A stretch of 64,000 bases of DNA from NCBI GenBank assembly GCA_020025345.1, contig JAHHSH010000002.1, positions 6,486-70,485 of the forward strand. The letters run 5' to 3'. The DNA is from Oscillospiraceae bacterium. GTDB lineage: Bacteria > Bacillota > Clostridia > Oscillospirales > Oscillospiraceae. Each line of letters starts with the position of its first letter. Position 1 is the stretch's first letter. Both the position numbers and the translations under genes were made by a program. Under the pieces are notes generated by a model, which was not told the DNA's origin, did not search any database, and worked only from the letters and a program-made list of their open reading frames with translations. This document shows positions 1 to 8,611 of this stretch, in pieces.

Positions 1-465
1 ACGGCCATGCAGCTGGTGGAGAATTGTGGAAGCCGTGTTTTCCCGGTGGGACGGCTGGATATGGCTTCCGAAGGACTGCTGCTCTTCACCAATGATGGCG
101 CACTGATGCAGCGGCTGATCCACCCCAGCGGGGAGGTAAATAAGACGTACTATGTGACGGTGCGTGGGATGCTTTCCGGCGCGGTGGAGCGTCTCGAAGC
201 TGTCCGCGATTTGGAAGGGGAGCCCATCCGTCCGGCGCAGGTGCGGCTTTTGAAGGAGAATGGATCGGAGGCCCTTTTGGAGATTGTGATCCACGAGGAA
301 AAAAACCGCCAGATCCGACGGATGTGCCGACAGTGCGGATTGCAGGTGGTGCGCCTGCAGCGGGTGGCGGAACATACGCTTTGTCTGGGTGATTTGAAGC
401 CGGGACAGTGGCGGTATTTAAATGACAGCGAGATTGCAGCGCTGAAGGAGAGCGATGATACATGA
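1..465 (+). CDS. rluB: pseudouridine synthase RsuA/RluB family (C-terminal part)
   Basis: This frame is open from the first base, so the gene begins upstream of the window and only its last 154 codons are visible. The motif GRLDMASEGLLLFTNDG holds the catalytic Asp of the RsuA/RluB/RluE/RluF family, and the downstream RQIRRMCRQCGL block is also typical. These enzymes convert a uridine in rRNA to pseudouridine. In Firmicutes the member close to cmk is usually RluB, acting on 23S rRNA, and I infer that from context. Its TGA stop overlaps the next start in an ATGA junction at 462-465. Confidence 0.85.
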   Translation, partial: TAMQLVENCGSRVFPVGRLDMASEGLLLFTNDGALMQRLIHPSGEVNKTYYVTVRGMLSGAVERLEAVRDLEGEPIRPAQVRLLKENGSEALLEIVIHEEKNRQIRRMCRQCGLQVVRLQRVAEHTLCLGDLKPGQWRYLNDSEIAALKESDDT

Positions 466-1328
466 TTAAGAATGTACTGCATATCATCCAGTCCAATATG
501 GGTACCTATTCCAAGGGACAGAAACGAATTGCCAACTACATTCTGGAGAATTACGATAAGGCGGCTTTTATGACTGCCAGCCGGCTGGGCAGTGCAGCCC
601 ATGCCAGTGAGTCCACGGTGGTGCGCTTTGCGGCACAGCTTGGTTACACCGGCTATCCCGATATGCAAAAGGCGTTGCAGGAGCTGATCCGTGGACGATT
701 GACATCCATTCAGCGTATCGAAGTCTCGCGGGATCAGATGATGGGACAGGATGTATTGGAGAGTGTTTTGCACCGGGATATGGTCAGTATTCATGACGCC
801 CTGGAAAATGTCGACCGGGAGGAATTTGATCTCGTCGTGGACAAGCTCCTTAAGGCACAGCATATCTATATTTTAGGTGTGCGCTCTTCGGCATTTCTGG
901 CGGGGTATCTGCATTTTTACCTTCAGTGGATTTTTAAGAATGTGAAGCTGGTAGAGAATTCCGGCGGCGGCGAGATTTTTGAGCAGCTCATACATATTGG
1001 ACCCGGGGATGTTCTGCTGGGACTTAGCTTTCCACGCTATTCCAAGGTGTCGGTCAGCGCCGTGAATTTTGCCAAGAGCCACGGGGCAGAAGTGATCGCC
1101 ATTACGGACAGTAAGATGTCCCCCCTTTATAAGGCGGCCAGCGCATCGTTGCTGGTCAGCAGTGACATGATTTCTTTCGTGGACTCTATGACGGCGCCGC
1201 TGAGTCTCTTGAACGCGCTGATTGTGGCTATCGGACAACAGAAGAATGAGGAAGTTTCCAGTACCTTCTCTGAAATGGAGCGGATCTGGTCGACATACAG
1301 TATTTTTGGTAGGGCAGAAGATGAGTAA
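462..1328 (+). CDS. MurR/RpiR family transcriptional regulator (HTH_6 plus SIS domain)
   Basis: A 288-residue protein with an N-terminal helix-turn-helix of the RpiR type (residues about 1-75, including SESTVVRFAAQLGY) and a C-terminal SIS sugar-phosphate-binding fold (about 125-250, including YILGVRSSAFLAGY and LLGLSFPRYS). Members sense phosphosugars and repress or activate sugar or cell-wall amino-sugar genes. No sugar catabolic gene is adjacent, so the effector and targets cannot be read from context. It overlaps the previous gene by 4 nt and the next by 8 nt, so it is probably co-transcribed with them. Confidence 0.85.
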   Translation: MIKNVLHIIQSNMGTYSKGQKRIANYILENYDKAAFMTASRLGSAAHASESTVVRFAAQLGYTGYPDMQKALQELIRGRLTSIQRIEVSRDQMMGQDVLESVLHRDMVSIHDALENVDREEFDLVVDKLLKAQHIYILGVRSSAFLAGYLHFYLQWIFKNVKLVENSGGGEIFEQLIHIGPGDVLLGLSFPRYSKVSVSAVNFAKSHGAEVIAITDSKMSPLYKAASASLLVSSDMISFVDSMTAPLSLLNALIVAIGQQKNEEVSSTFSEMERIWSTYSIFGRAEDE

Positions 1329-2562
1329 GAAAATCGTAGTAATTGGCGGCGGTGCCGCAGGCTTGATGGCGTCCATTGCGGCGGCGGAACAGGGTGCTCT
1401 GGTGACGCTGCTGGAACCCAATGAGCGGTTGGGTAAAAAAATAAATATCACAGGTAAAGGGCGCTGTAATGTAACCAACAACTGCTCACAGGAGGAGTTG
1501 CTGGCTCATGTGCCTCACAACGGACGTTTCCTCTACAGCGCCTTTTCCCGGTTCGGAAGTCAGGATACCATGGCTTTTTTTGAAAAAGCAGGCGTGGCGC
1601 TGAAAACGGAGCGGGGCAACCGTGTGTTCCCTCAATCCGACAGCGCTTTCGATATTACCGATGCGCTGCGTCGTCGGCTGCAGCAGCTCCATGTGAACTG
1701 GGTGCGTGACCGGGCGCTGGAAGTCCTGCAGACGGAGGGCCGTGCTGCGGGTGTCCGTGGTGAAAAGGGTACATATGAGGCGGATGCGGTGATCTTGGCT
1801 ACCGGTGGTATGTCCTATCCCGGTACCGGCAGTACCGGCGACGGCTATCGTATTGCATCGGCACTGGGGCATACAATTGTAGAGCCTCGTGGCTCTCTGG
1901 TGCCGTTGGAGAGCAGCGATCCCTGCTGCGGGAAAATGCAGGGGCTAGCGCTGAAAAACGTGGAATTGACTGCTTTTAATAAGAAGAACAAGGCAGTTTT
2001 CAAGGAGTTCGGCGAGATGCTCTTTACCCATTTTGGCGTGTCCGGCCCGCTGGTGCTGTCTGCCAGCGCCCATCTGCGGAATTGGGACAAGGAGCAGTAT
2101 CGCCTGCAAATCGACTTGAAACCGGCGCTGGATATGCCGAAGTTGGAGGCGCGGATCCTGCGGGATCTGACGGAGCAGCACAACCGTGATTTTGAAAAGA
2201 TCGTTGCTGGCTTGGTCCCCCACAGCATGGTGGCGGTTGTCATGGAAAAGCTGGAGATTCCCGAGGGCTTGAAGGCCAACTCCGTGACGCGGGAACAGCG
2301 ACGTGCTCTGGTGGAGCTTTTGAAGAAGTTCCCGGTGCCGGTGACAGGCCCCCGGCCTGTGCGCGAGGCCATTGTGACGGCCGGCGGCGTGAAGGTCAGC
2401 GAGGTGCAGCCGTCCACGATGGAGTCAAAGCTGGTGGAAGGCCTCTATTTGGCCGGTGAACTTTTGGATGTAGATGCGTATACCGGCGGGTTCAACCTGC
2501 AGATCGCCTGGGCTACCGGGCATACTGCCGGCGTATCCGCCGCAGAGGAGAAGGAGTGGTAA
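1321..2562 (+). CDS. BaiN/HI0933-like flavoprotein (NAD(P)/FAD-dependent oxidoreductase)
   Basis: Start chosen at ATG 1321, preceded by a purine-rich AGGGCAGAAG; this gives 413 residues, the family length. The N-terminal dinucleotide-binding motif IGGGAAGLMASIAA and the family signature GKKINITGKGRCNVTN are clear, and the C-terminal GELLDVDAYTGGFNLQIAWATG block completes the HI0933 fold. The family binds FAD; characterised relatives include the bile-acid reductase BaiN, but most members, like this one next to cmk, have no known substrate. Assignment to the family is firm; the substrate is unknown. Confidence 0.88.
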   Translation: MSKKIVVIGGGAAGLMASIAAAEQGALVTLLEPNERLGKKINITGKGRCNVTNNCSQEELLAHVPHNGRFLYSAFSRFGSQDTMAFFEKAGVALKTERGNRVFPQSDSAFDITDALRRRLQQLHVNWVRDRALEVLQTEGRAAGVRGEKGTYEADAVILATGGMSYPGTGSTGDGYRIASALGHTIVEPRGSLVPLESSDPCCGKMQGLALKNVELTAFNKKNKAVFKEFGEMLFTHFGVSGPLVLSASAHLRNWDKEQYRLQIDLKPALDMPKLEARILRDLTEQHNRDFEKIVAGLVPHSMVAVVMEKLEIPEGLKANSVTREQRRALVELLKKFPVPVTGPRPVREAIVTAGGVKVSEVQPSTMESKLVEGLYLAGELLDVDAYTGGFNLQIAWATGHTAGVSAAEEKEW

Positions 2563-2563
2563 C

Positions 2564-3247
2564 ATGGACGAAACGATTTATTCTGTGGCAGTAGATGGCC
2601 CTTCCGGAGCGGGCAAGAGCACACTGGCGAAGGCCGTGGCCGCGGAGCTGGGCATTGTATATGTAGACACAGGAGCTATTTACCGCTCCATCGGCTATGA
2701 GATTTTCCGTCGGGGCATTGATCCAAAGGATACGGCGGCGGTGATCGAGGCATTGCCGGAGATCCACATCGAGATGCGATACGGCGAGGACGGCCTGCAG
2801 CGGATGTACCTCAACGGCGACGACGTGACGGCGGAGATCCGCCGCCCGGAGATCTCCATGTACGCCTCCGGTGTTTCGGCGATCGGCGAGGTGCGTGCAT
2901 TTTTGCTGAATATGCAGCGTGACCTTGCAAAGAAGTCCAGTGTTATCATGGACGGGCGGGATATTGGCACGGTAGTGCTGCCCAATGCTGATGTGAAGAT
3001 CTATCTTACGGCCTCAGTGGAGATGCGCGCTAAGCGCCGTATGCTGGAGCTGGAGAAGCGCGGTACACCGCAGCCTTTTGAAGAGGTTCTCCAACAGATT
3101 GAGGAACGGGATTGGGCGGATATGCACCGGGATGTAGCACCGCTGCGGCAGGCAGAGGATGCTGTTGTGGTGGATACCAGTGCGCTGAACTTTGAGGAAA
3201 GTCTTGCGCAGATACTTGCCGTGATCCGAAGGGGGCGGAATATTTGA
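2564..3247 (+). CDS. cmk: cytidylate kinase
   Basis: The ATG at 2564 follows GGAGAAGGAGTGG and gives 227 residues, the usual length. The P-loop GPSGAGKSTLAKAVA lies near residues 11-25, and the conserved MDGRDIGTVVLPNADVKIYL block and RDWADMHRDVAPLR CMP-binding/lid region follow. It phosphorylates CMP and dCMP with ATP in pyrimidine salvage. It sits in the common Clostridia order cmk-plsC-ispH and overlaps the TTG start of plsC. Confidence 0.96.
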   Translation: MDETIYSVAVDGPSGAGKSTLAKAVAAELGIVYVDTGAIYRSIGYEIFRRGIDPKDTAAVIEALPEIHIEMRYGEDGLQRMYLNGDDVTAEIRRPEISMYASGVSAIGEVRAFLLNMQRDLAKKSSVIMDGRDIGTVVLPNADVKIYLTASVEMRAKRRMLELEKRGTPQPFEEVLQQIEERDWADMHRDVAPLRQAEDAVVVDTSALNFEESLAQILAVIRRGRNI

Positions 3248-3846
3248 AAAAGTTGAGATATCAGCTGTATTACTGGCTTCGCCTTTTGCTGGGACCGCTG
3301 GTGCGGCTCATCTTTCCCCTGAAGGTGGAGGGCCTTGCGAATATCGGCGATGAGCCGGTAATTCTATGCCCCAATCATGGACACGCCTTGGATCCAATCT
3401 TGCTGATTTTAGCGCTGCCGGCATCGTATTCCATGCGGATCATGGCAAAAAAACAGCTGATGGAAAAACCGGTTTTAGGTGCGTTTTTGCGCAAAGTAGG
3501 CGTTTTCGGTATCGACCGTGGCAACTCGGATGTCGTTGCTGTAAAGACGGCGATCAGCAGCTTGAAGAGTGGATGGAATCTCATGATTTTCCCGGAGGGA
3601 ACGCGCGTGAAAAAGCAGGGAGAGGTGGAGGCCAAGGGTGGCATCGCCATGATGGCAATCCGCAGCGGTGTGAAGCTGCAGCCTGTGTACATCTCGCCGG
3701 AACAGCGTGCCTTCCATAGAACGCGTATTGTTATCGGAAAGCCCTATGCGCCGGTCTATACGGGGCGAAAGGGTACAGCTGAGGAATATCAAGCCAACGC
3801 CGACGAAATTTTGCGGCAGGCTTATGCATTGGGAGAGACGAAATGA
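3244..3846 (+). CDS. plsC: 1-acyl-sn-glycerol-3-phosphate acyltransferase
   Basis: 200 residues, with a TTG start overlapping the cmk stop (TTGA) and preceded by AAGGGGGCGG. The acyltransferase motifs are present in order: NHGHALDP (NHX4D catalytic block) and FPEGTR (glycerol-phosphate binding). A hydrophobic N-terminus (YYWLRLLLGPLVRLIFP) is consistent with membrane association. It acylates lysophosphatidic acid to phosphatidic acid, the second acylation step of phospholipid synthesis. It overlaps ispH by 4 nt. Confidence 0.93.
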   Translation: MKKLRYQLYYWLRLLLGPLVRLIFPLKVEGLANIGDEPVILCPNHGHALDPILLILALPASYSMRIMAKKQLMEKPVLGAFLRKVGVFGIDRGNSDVVAVKTAISSLKSGWNLMIFPEGTRVKKQGEVEAKGGIAMMAIRSGVKLQPVYISPEQRAFHRTRIVIGKPYAPVYTGRKGTAEEYQANADEILRQAYALGETK

Positions 3847-5786
3847 AAGTAATTCTTGCCAAGAGTGCCGGCTTTTGCTACGGCGTAGAGCGGGCGGTGA
3901 AGCTGGCTCGCCAAACGGCGGAAGAAAAGGGCGGCTGCGTGATGCTGGGTAGTATCATCCACAATGCCAACGTGGTGGCAGAGCTGGAGAAGCTGGGGGC
4001 CCGCCAGGTGGATAGTCCCACGCAGGTACAGCCAGGAGAAGCGGTGATTATCCGCTCCCACGGAGAGAAAAAAGAGGTTATGGACTATCTTGCCGGTATC
4101 GGTGCAGAGTGCATCAATGCCACCTGTCCCAACGTCCTGCGCATCCAGCAGCTGGTGGCACAGGCCGATCAGGAGGGGCGCATCCCGGTCATTATCGGTG
4201 AACCCCACCACCCCGAGGTAATGGGGGTGGCCAGCTGGTCGGAGCATTCTTTGATCTTTGACGGTCCGGAAGAGCTTGCAAATTGGCTGAATGAGGATGC
4301 TTCACGTTGTGAACTGCCCATAACAATGGTGGCACAGACCACCTGCATTCGGGCGATTTGGGAAAGTTCCGAAGAAATTATAAAAAAACAGTGTACAAAC
4401 GCAAAAATATTTGATACAATATGTAATGCTACGTATAGGCGTCAGACGGAGGCTGCTGAAATTGCGGCTGAAGTTGATGCTATGGTCGTGGTCGGAGATC
4501 GTAAAAGTGCCAACACCAAACATTTGACAGAAATTTGCAGCGAGCGCTGTTCTGCCGTGGTTCAGATCGAACAGGCAGAGGAGCTCTCATCGGACTTCTT
4601 TAATGGTTGCTCTGTGGCTGGGCTTACGGCCGGCGCGTCCACGCCTGCGGGCATCATTAAGGAGGTATATACAACGATGAGCGAAGAAATCAAGACCACT
4701 GAAGCTATGGAAGAGAGCTTCGAAGAAATGCTGGAAAAATCTTTTAAGACTTTAAATACAGGAGAGAAGGTAACGGGCATTGTGACTTCGGTGGGCCCCA
4801 CTGAGGTACAGGTAGATCTGGGCTGCAAGCAGGCTGGCTACATTTCCGTTGACGAGCTGTCCGCAGATCCCAACGTGAAGCCTGAGGATGTTGTGAAGGT
4901 CGGCGATGAGATCGAGACCTACATCATCCGTGTCAATGATGTCGAGGGCTACGCTATGCTGTCCAAGAAGCGTCTGGACGCTGTGAAGGTCTGGGAGGAC
5001 ATCGAGGTCGCCAGAGAGGAGAAGACCACTCTGGAGGGCAAGGTCACCGAGGAGAACAAGGGCGGTATCGTCGTCAATGTGAAGGGCGTGCGCGTGTTCG
5101 TGCCCGCTTCCCAGAGCGGCCAGCCCCGTGGCACCGATCTGAGCACCATGATCGGTGAGACCGTCTCCCTGCGTATTACTGAGGTCAACCGTGCTCGTCG
5201 CCGCGTGGTGGGCTCCATCCGCGCTGTGGCTTACGAGGCACGTCAGGCTGCACAGGCTGAGATCTGGGCTAACATCGAAGTGGGCAAGCGTTACACCGGT
5301 GTTGTGAAGTCCATGACTTCCTACGGCGTGTTCGTGGACATCGGCGGCGTGGATGGTATGGTACATATCTCCGAGCTGTCCTGGTCCCGCATCAAGACCC
5401 CCGCTGAGGTGGTGTCTGTGGGCGACACTCTGGATGTGTACGTCATTTCCTTCGACGCTGAGAAGCACAAGATTTCTCTGGGCGTAAAGGATCGTTCCTG
5501 CAACCCCTGGGATAAGTTCATGGAGACCTATCAGGTGGGCGATGTGGCTTCCGTCCGTATCGTTAAGCTGATGGACTTCGGCGCATTTGCTGAGGTTGTT
5601 CCCGGTGTGGACGGCCTGATTCACATTTCCCAGATTGCCGATCGCCGTATCGACAAGCCCGGTGATGTGCTGACCGAGGGTGAGACTGTGGACGCTAAGA
5701 TCACTGCAATCGACGAAGAGAAGCAGAAGATCTCCCTGTCCATCCGTGCTCTGCTGGCTCCTGCTGCCGAGGAATACGACGACTAA
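3843..5786 (+). CDS. ispH: HMBPP reductase fused to ribosomal protein S1 (IspH-RpsA)
   Basis: A 647-residue fusion. Residues 1-278 are IspH/LytB, the 4Fe-4S enzyme making IPP and DMAPP in the last MEP-pathway step; the three cluster cysteines are C12 (GFCYGV), C95 (NATCPNV) and C194 (DTICNAT). Residues from about 303 carry four S1 RNA-binding repeats, the last two most canonical (SYGVFVDIGGVDGMVHISEL and the FGAFAEVVPG...GLIHIS block). The fusion is known in Clostridia. The S1 half has strongly biased, highly expressed codons (CTG, GGC, AAG), unlike the IspH half. An in-frame AAGGAGG plus ATG at residue 279 separates the two halves. Confidence 0.95.
   Translation: MKVILAKSAGFCYGVERAVKLARQTAEEKGGCVMLGSIIHNANVVAELEKLGARQVDSPTQVQPGEAVIIRSHGEKKEVMDYLAGIGAECINATCPNVLRIQQLVAQADQEGRIPVIIGEPHHPEVMGVASWSEHSLIFDGPEELANWLNEDASRCELPITMVAQTTCIRAIWESSEEIIKKQCTNAKIFDTICNATYRRQTEAAEIAAEVDAMVVVGDRKSANTKHLTEICSERCSAVVQIEQAEELSSDFFNGCSVAGLTAGASTPAGIIKEVYTTMSEEIKTTEAMEESFEEMLEKSFKTLNTGEKVTGIVTSVGPTEVQVDLGCKQAGYISVDELSADPNVKPEDVVKVGDEIETYIIRVNDVEGYAMLSKKRLDAVKVWEDIEVAREEKTTLEGKVTEENKGGIVVNVKGVRVFVPASQSGQPRGTDLSTMIGETVSLRITEVNRARRRVVGSIRAVAYEARQAAQAEIWANIEVGKRYTGVVKSMTSYGVFVDIGGVDGMVHISELSWSRIKTPAEVVSVGDTLDVYVISFDAEKHKISLGVKDRSCNPWDKFMETYQVGDVASVRIVKLMDFGAFAEVVPGVDGLIHISQIADRRIDKPGDVLTEGETVDAKITAIDEEKQKISLSIRALLAPAAEEYDD
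4392..4420 (+). promoter_or_regulatory. possible internal promoter inside the IspH half
   Basis: TGTACA (4392-4397) and TACAAT (4415-4420) are separated by 17 bp inside an AT-rich island of an otherwise GC-rich coding region, 257 bp before the internal ATG at 4677. It could drive the S1 half alone. Weak -35; by eye only. Confidence 0.3.
4659..4679 (+). promoter_or_regulatory. internal ribosome-binding site and in-frame ATG at the start of the S1 half
   Basis: AAGGAGG at 4659-4665 is followed 11 nt later by ATG 4677-4679, in frame with the fusion (Met279, MSEEIKTTEA). The Shine-Dalgarno sits exactly where the IspH domain ends (the conserved STPAGIIKEV segment) and the S1 linker begins. A free S1 protein of 369 residues would result. 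Confidence 0.55.
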
Positions 5787-5806
5787 TTTTTAGGCAACGC
5801 AAACAC

Positions 5807-5834
5807 GACCCGGCGCTATATGCGCCGGGTCTTT
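5807..5834 (+). terminator. Rho-independent terminator after ispH-rpsA
   Basis: Perfect 10-bp stem GACCCGGCGC / GCGCCGGGTC with a 5-nt loop, followed by only a short TTT run, so termination may be partial. Confidence 0.6.
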
Positions 5835-5857
5835 CAGCTATGAAAAGGAGAATGCTT

Positions 5858-6340
5858 ATGGAGATCAGACATGCATCGCTGGCAGATTTGCAAGCGTTGA
5901 CAGAAGTAGAGGCGGAGTGCTTTCCTGCAGCTGAAGCGGCTACAAAAGACTCTTTTCGTGCCCGCTTGCGTGCATACCCCAATCATTTCTGGCTGATGTA
6001 TGACCAGGATAAGTTGGTCAGCTTCGTCAATGGAATGGTGACAGATGAACGAGATTTGACTGATGAAATGTATGAAAAGGCAGAGTTGCACCGCGAAAAT
6101 GGCGATTGGCAGATGATTTTCGGCGTGAATACCATCCCGGCCTATCGCCGCCGTGGTCTGGCCGAAAAGCTGCTGCGCTGTGCGATTGATGAGGCCAAGG
6201 CACAGGGCCGTATGGGACTGGTTCTGACGTGCAAAGATGCACTGGTGCCCTATTATGCAAAGCTGGGCTTTGTCAACGAGGGCGTTTCCCAGTCCGTCCA
6301 CGGCAACGTGGTTTGGAATCAGATGCGCCTTACATTTTAA
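5858..6340 (+). CDS. GNAT family N-acetyltransferase
   Basis: The ATG at 5858 is preferred because AAAAGGAG ends 7 nt before it; in-frame ATGs at 5840 and 5852 are too early or too close. The 160-residue protein has the acetyl-CoA loop signature YRRRGLAEKLLRCAIDEAKAQG and the C-terminal YYAKLGFVNEG strand of Gcn5-related acetyltransferases. The acceptor is unknown; the fold resembles AANAT-like small-amine or polyamine acetylases. It is monocistronic, with hairpin terminators on both sides. Confidence 0.85.
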   Translation: MEIRHASLADLQALTEVEAECFPAAEAATKDSFRARLRAYPNHFWLMYDQDKLVSFVNGMVTDERDLTDEMYEKAELHRENGDWQMIFGVNTIPAYRRRGLAEKLLRCAIDEAKAQGRMGLVLTCKDALVPYYAKLGFVNEGVSQSVHGNVVWNQMRLTF

Positions 6341-6349
6341 GCGAACATA

Positions 6350-6391
6350 CAGTGCCGAGACGGTAAATCACCGGCTCGGCACTGTTTTTTT
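6350..6391 (+). terminator. Rho-independent terminator after the GNAT gene
   Basis: Stem CAGTGCCGAG (6350-6359) / CTCGGCACTG (6375-6384) followed by seven T residues. Confidence 0.9.
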
Positions 6392-6539
6392 AGGAATGAC
6401 AGAAGCAGTACCATAGAAAATAGGACAAACAAATTATATTTAGAAATGCTATAAAGCGTAAATATCGCTCAAAAATTTTCAAAAAACGAGAAAAATACAA
6501 GATTTTCGAATTATTTGGTGGGAAATGCTTTGGTATCCA

Positions 6540-6568
6540 TTGAAAAATAGGAAAGTTTTGTCTATAAT
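6540..6568 (+). promoter_or_regulatory. sigma-A-type promoter for carD-ispD-ispF
   Basis: TTGAAA (6540-6545), 17 bp, perfect TATAAT (6563-6568), in an AT-rich 150-bp tract. The carD ribosome site AAAGGAGG (6603-6610) lies downstream, giving a leader of about 45 nt. Confidence 0.75.
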
Positions 6569-6618
6569 AGATATAATAGGATAAAATAAATGTAGAGGGG
6601 AGAAAGGAGGCACGGAAG

Positions 6619-7107
6619 ATGTATCAGATAAATGACCAGGTGGTACATCCGATGCATGGGGCAGGCGTAATTGAAGATATCGTTGATGAACGGATCGATG
6701 GACAGCGCGCACAGTACTATGTTTTTCGTATGTCGGTGGGGGGACTTGTATTGAAGATCCCTACAGAGAACTGCGATTCCATCGGGATTCGGTCTCTTTC
6801 TTCTCGAGAACATATTGAAAAGATCATGGCGGAAATTCCTGCTCTGGATGCGGACATGAATGTTAATTGGAATCACCGCTATCGGGAAAATATGGATAGA
6901 ATCAAAAGCGGCGATCTGCTGGAAGTAGCTCGGGTCATTAAGGGGCTGATGTGGAGAGATCGTCAGCGCGGACTCTCTAACGGCGAACGGAAGATGCTCC
7001 ACTCGGCAAAACAGATCTTGATCTCTGAGATTGTGTTGGTGACCGGTGCGGAGTACGATGAGTTAGAGCAAAAGATCGATGAAATTATGATGCTGGGAGA
7101 TAGCTGA
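6619..7107 (+). CDS. CarD/CdnL-family transcription regulator
   Basis: A 162-residue protein with the N-terminal RNA-polymerase-interacting domain (residues 1-65; VVHPMHGAGVIEDIVDE and YYVFRM, as in CarD and the RID of Mfd) and an alpha-helical C-terminal domain (MWRDRQRGLSNGERKML). CarD proteins bind the RNAP beta subunit and stabilise open complexes, often at rRNA promoters. It heads an operon with ispD and ispF, an association common in Clostridia, and is preceded by a clear promoter. Confidence 0.92.
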   Translation: MYQINDQVVHPMHGAGVIEDIVDERIDGQRAQYYVFRMSVGGLVLKIPTENCDSIGIRSLSSREHIEKIMAEIPALDADMNVNWNHRYRENMDRIKSGDLLEVARVIKGLMWRDRQRGLSNGERKMLHSAKQILISEIVLVTGAEYDELEQKIDEIMMLGDS

Positions 7108-7108
7108 T

Positions 7109-7849
7109 ATGGGAGGACTCTGGAACAAGGTAAAAAAACGACATTCAGCGGCCCACCCGTTTTGTACAGCAATTGTGCCGGCAGCCGGAAGCTCTCGCCG
7201 CATGGGTGGCGAGAATAAGCAGTTTTTGGAGTTGAGAGGTGTGCCAGTGCTAATGCGCACCTTGCAGGCGATAGATCAGACCCAATTGGTGGATGAGATC
7301 ATCGTTGCCGCCCAGCAGGAGCTGCTGGAGGAGGTGGCGGATCTGTGCTATCGCGCTGCGCTTCATAAGCCGGTACGGGTTTTTGCGGGTGGCGCTACCC
7401 GCACGGAATCGGTGTTGGCCGCTGCACTGGAGGCTGATAAGCAGGCGACGCTTTTGGCAGTGCACGACGGTGCTCGACCTCTGGTACGACCGGAGGATTT
7501 TGATGCGGTGATCCGTTTTGCTGTCCGAACCAATGCGGCAGCTCCGGCGGTACCGGTGACAGACACAGTGAAGATGGCGGATAGCGAGGGGCTGGTAACG
7601 TCTACTCCGGATCGCAGTACCCTTTTTGCCGTGCAGACACCCCAAGTTTTTCAGGCGGATCTTTTGAGAGCTGCTTTGCAGTCGGCACTGGATGAAAGTG
7701 CAGCAGTGACAGATGATTGCAGCGCTGTGGAGCGGATTGGCAAGCAAGTTTACCTAACAGAAGGAAATCGTGAAAACATCAAGATTACCACGCCGATTGA
7801 TGTGGCGTTGGCGGAGGTGATCATTGATATGAGGGAGAAGACGAAATGA
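7109..7849 (+). CDS. ispD: 2-C-methyl-D-erythritol 4-phosphate cytidylyltransferase
   Basis: 246 residues. The nucleotidyltransferase signature IVPAAGSSRRMGGENKQFLEL is near residues 25-45, with HDGARPLVRPEDFDAVI and the PVTDTVKMAD block after it. It makes CDP-methylerythritol in the MEP isoprenoid pathway. The first 22 residues (MGGLWNKVKKRHSAAHPFCT) are a short extension before the usual start. It lies 1 nt after carD and overlaps ispF by 4 nt. Confidence 0.95.
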   Translation: MGGLWNKVKKRHSAAHPFCTAIVPAAGSSRRMGGENKQFLELRGVPVLMRTLQAIDQTQLVDEIIVAAQQELLEEVADLCYRAALHKPVRVFAGGATRTESVLAAALEADKQATLLAVHDGARPLVRPEDFDAVIRFAVRTNAAAPAVPVTDTVKMADSEGLVTSTPDRSTLFAVQTPQVFQADLLRAALQSALDESAAVTDDCSAVERIGKQVYLTEGNRENIKITTPIDVALAEVIIDMREKTK

Positions 7850-8334
7850 CAAATTTGCGGATTGGACACGGGTACGATGTGCATCGTTTGGAGCAGGGGA
7901 GACCTCTCATTTTGGGTGGTGTCACTGTTCCCTATGAAAAGGGGCTGCTGGGCCATTCAGATGCAGACGTGTTGACCCATGCAGTGATGGATGCGCTGTT
8001 GGGTGCAGCCGGATTGGAAGATATCGGAAGTCTGTTTCCCGACAACGACAATGCTTTTTTGAATATTTCCAGCATTCTCCTTTTGGAGCGAGTGGCAGAA
8101 AAGCTGCAGGAGGCCGGTGTGCAGGTGGTCAATATCGACGCCACACTGATTGCGCAGGCACCCAAGGTGGCACCCTATCGGTTGGAAATGCGCCGGAATC
8201 TGGCGACTGCACTGGGGATCGATTTGGAGCAGGTGGGAGTTAAGGCTACAACGGAGGAGCATCTGGGCTTCACGGGAGATGGCTCCGGTATGGCGGCGCA
8301 CGCTGTGGCGTTGGTAGAGCGGCTGCCCCGATAA
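7846..8334 (+). CDS. ispF: 2-C-methyl-D-erythritol 2,4-cyclodiphosphate synthase
   Basis: 162 residues, the family length. The metal-binding DVH of RIGHGYDVHRL and the conserved GHSDADVLTHAVMDALLGA block are present, and the C-terminal KATTEEHLGFTGDGSGMAAHA matches the family signature. It cyclises the product of the IspE step. The start overlaps the ispD stop in an ATGA junction, so the two are translationally coupled. Confidence 0.97.
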   Translation: MTNLRIGHGYDVHRLEQGRPLILGGVTVPYEKGLLGHSDADVLTHAVMDALLGAAGLEDIGSLFPDNDNAFLNISSILLLERVAEKLQEAGVQVVNIDATLIAQAPKVAPYRLEMRRNLATALGIDLEQVGVKATTEEHLGFTGDGSGMAAHAVALVERLPR

Positions 8335-8422
8335 GCAAAACCCAAGCGCATCACGGAGATACGCAGCACATAAGTTTTTTGGAGGTATCTCCGGAAAAGT
8401 GTAAAATGAAATAGATAGCAGC

Positions 8423-8460
8423 AAGCGGAAAATCTTTCGGGATTTTCCGCTTGTCATTTT
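8423..8460 (+). terminator. Rho-independent terminator downstream of ispF
   Basis: Stem AAGCGGAAAATC (8423-8434) / GATTTTCCGCTT (8441-8452), loop TTTCGG, then GTCATTTT. A second, looser hairpin (GGAGATAC 8355-8362 / GTATCTCC 8385-8392) lies closer to the ispF stop. The remaining 150 nt up to 8612 show nothing I can name. Confidence 0.65.
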
Positions 8461-8611
8461 AAGGAAGCAATGGATCAGCGGAATTGGAGCCATATCTCCC
8501 GTGCAGACATAGGTGTTTTGCATATTTGGAACATAACTACTTCAAAGGTGCGATCTCCATAGCACATCCCATCTGTACTTTCCATAAAATAGAGCGTAAA
8601 GGAGGAGTACA

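Noticed and set aside
4752..5624. 290-codon minus-strand frame opposite the S1 repeats
   Set aside because: His/Leu/Asp-rich reverse translation of biased S1 codons.
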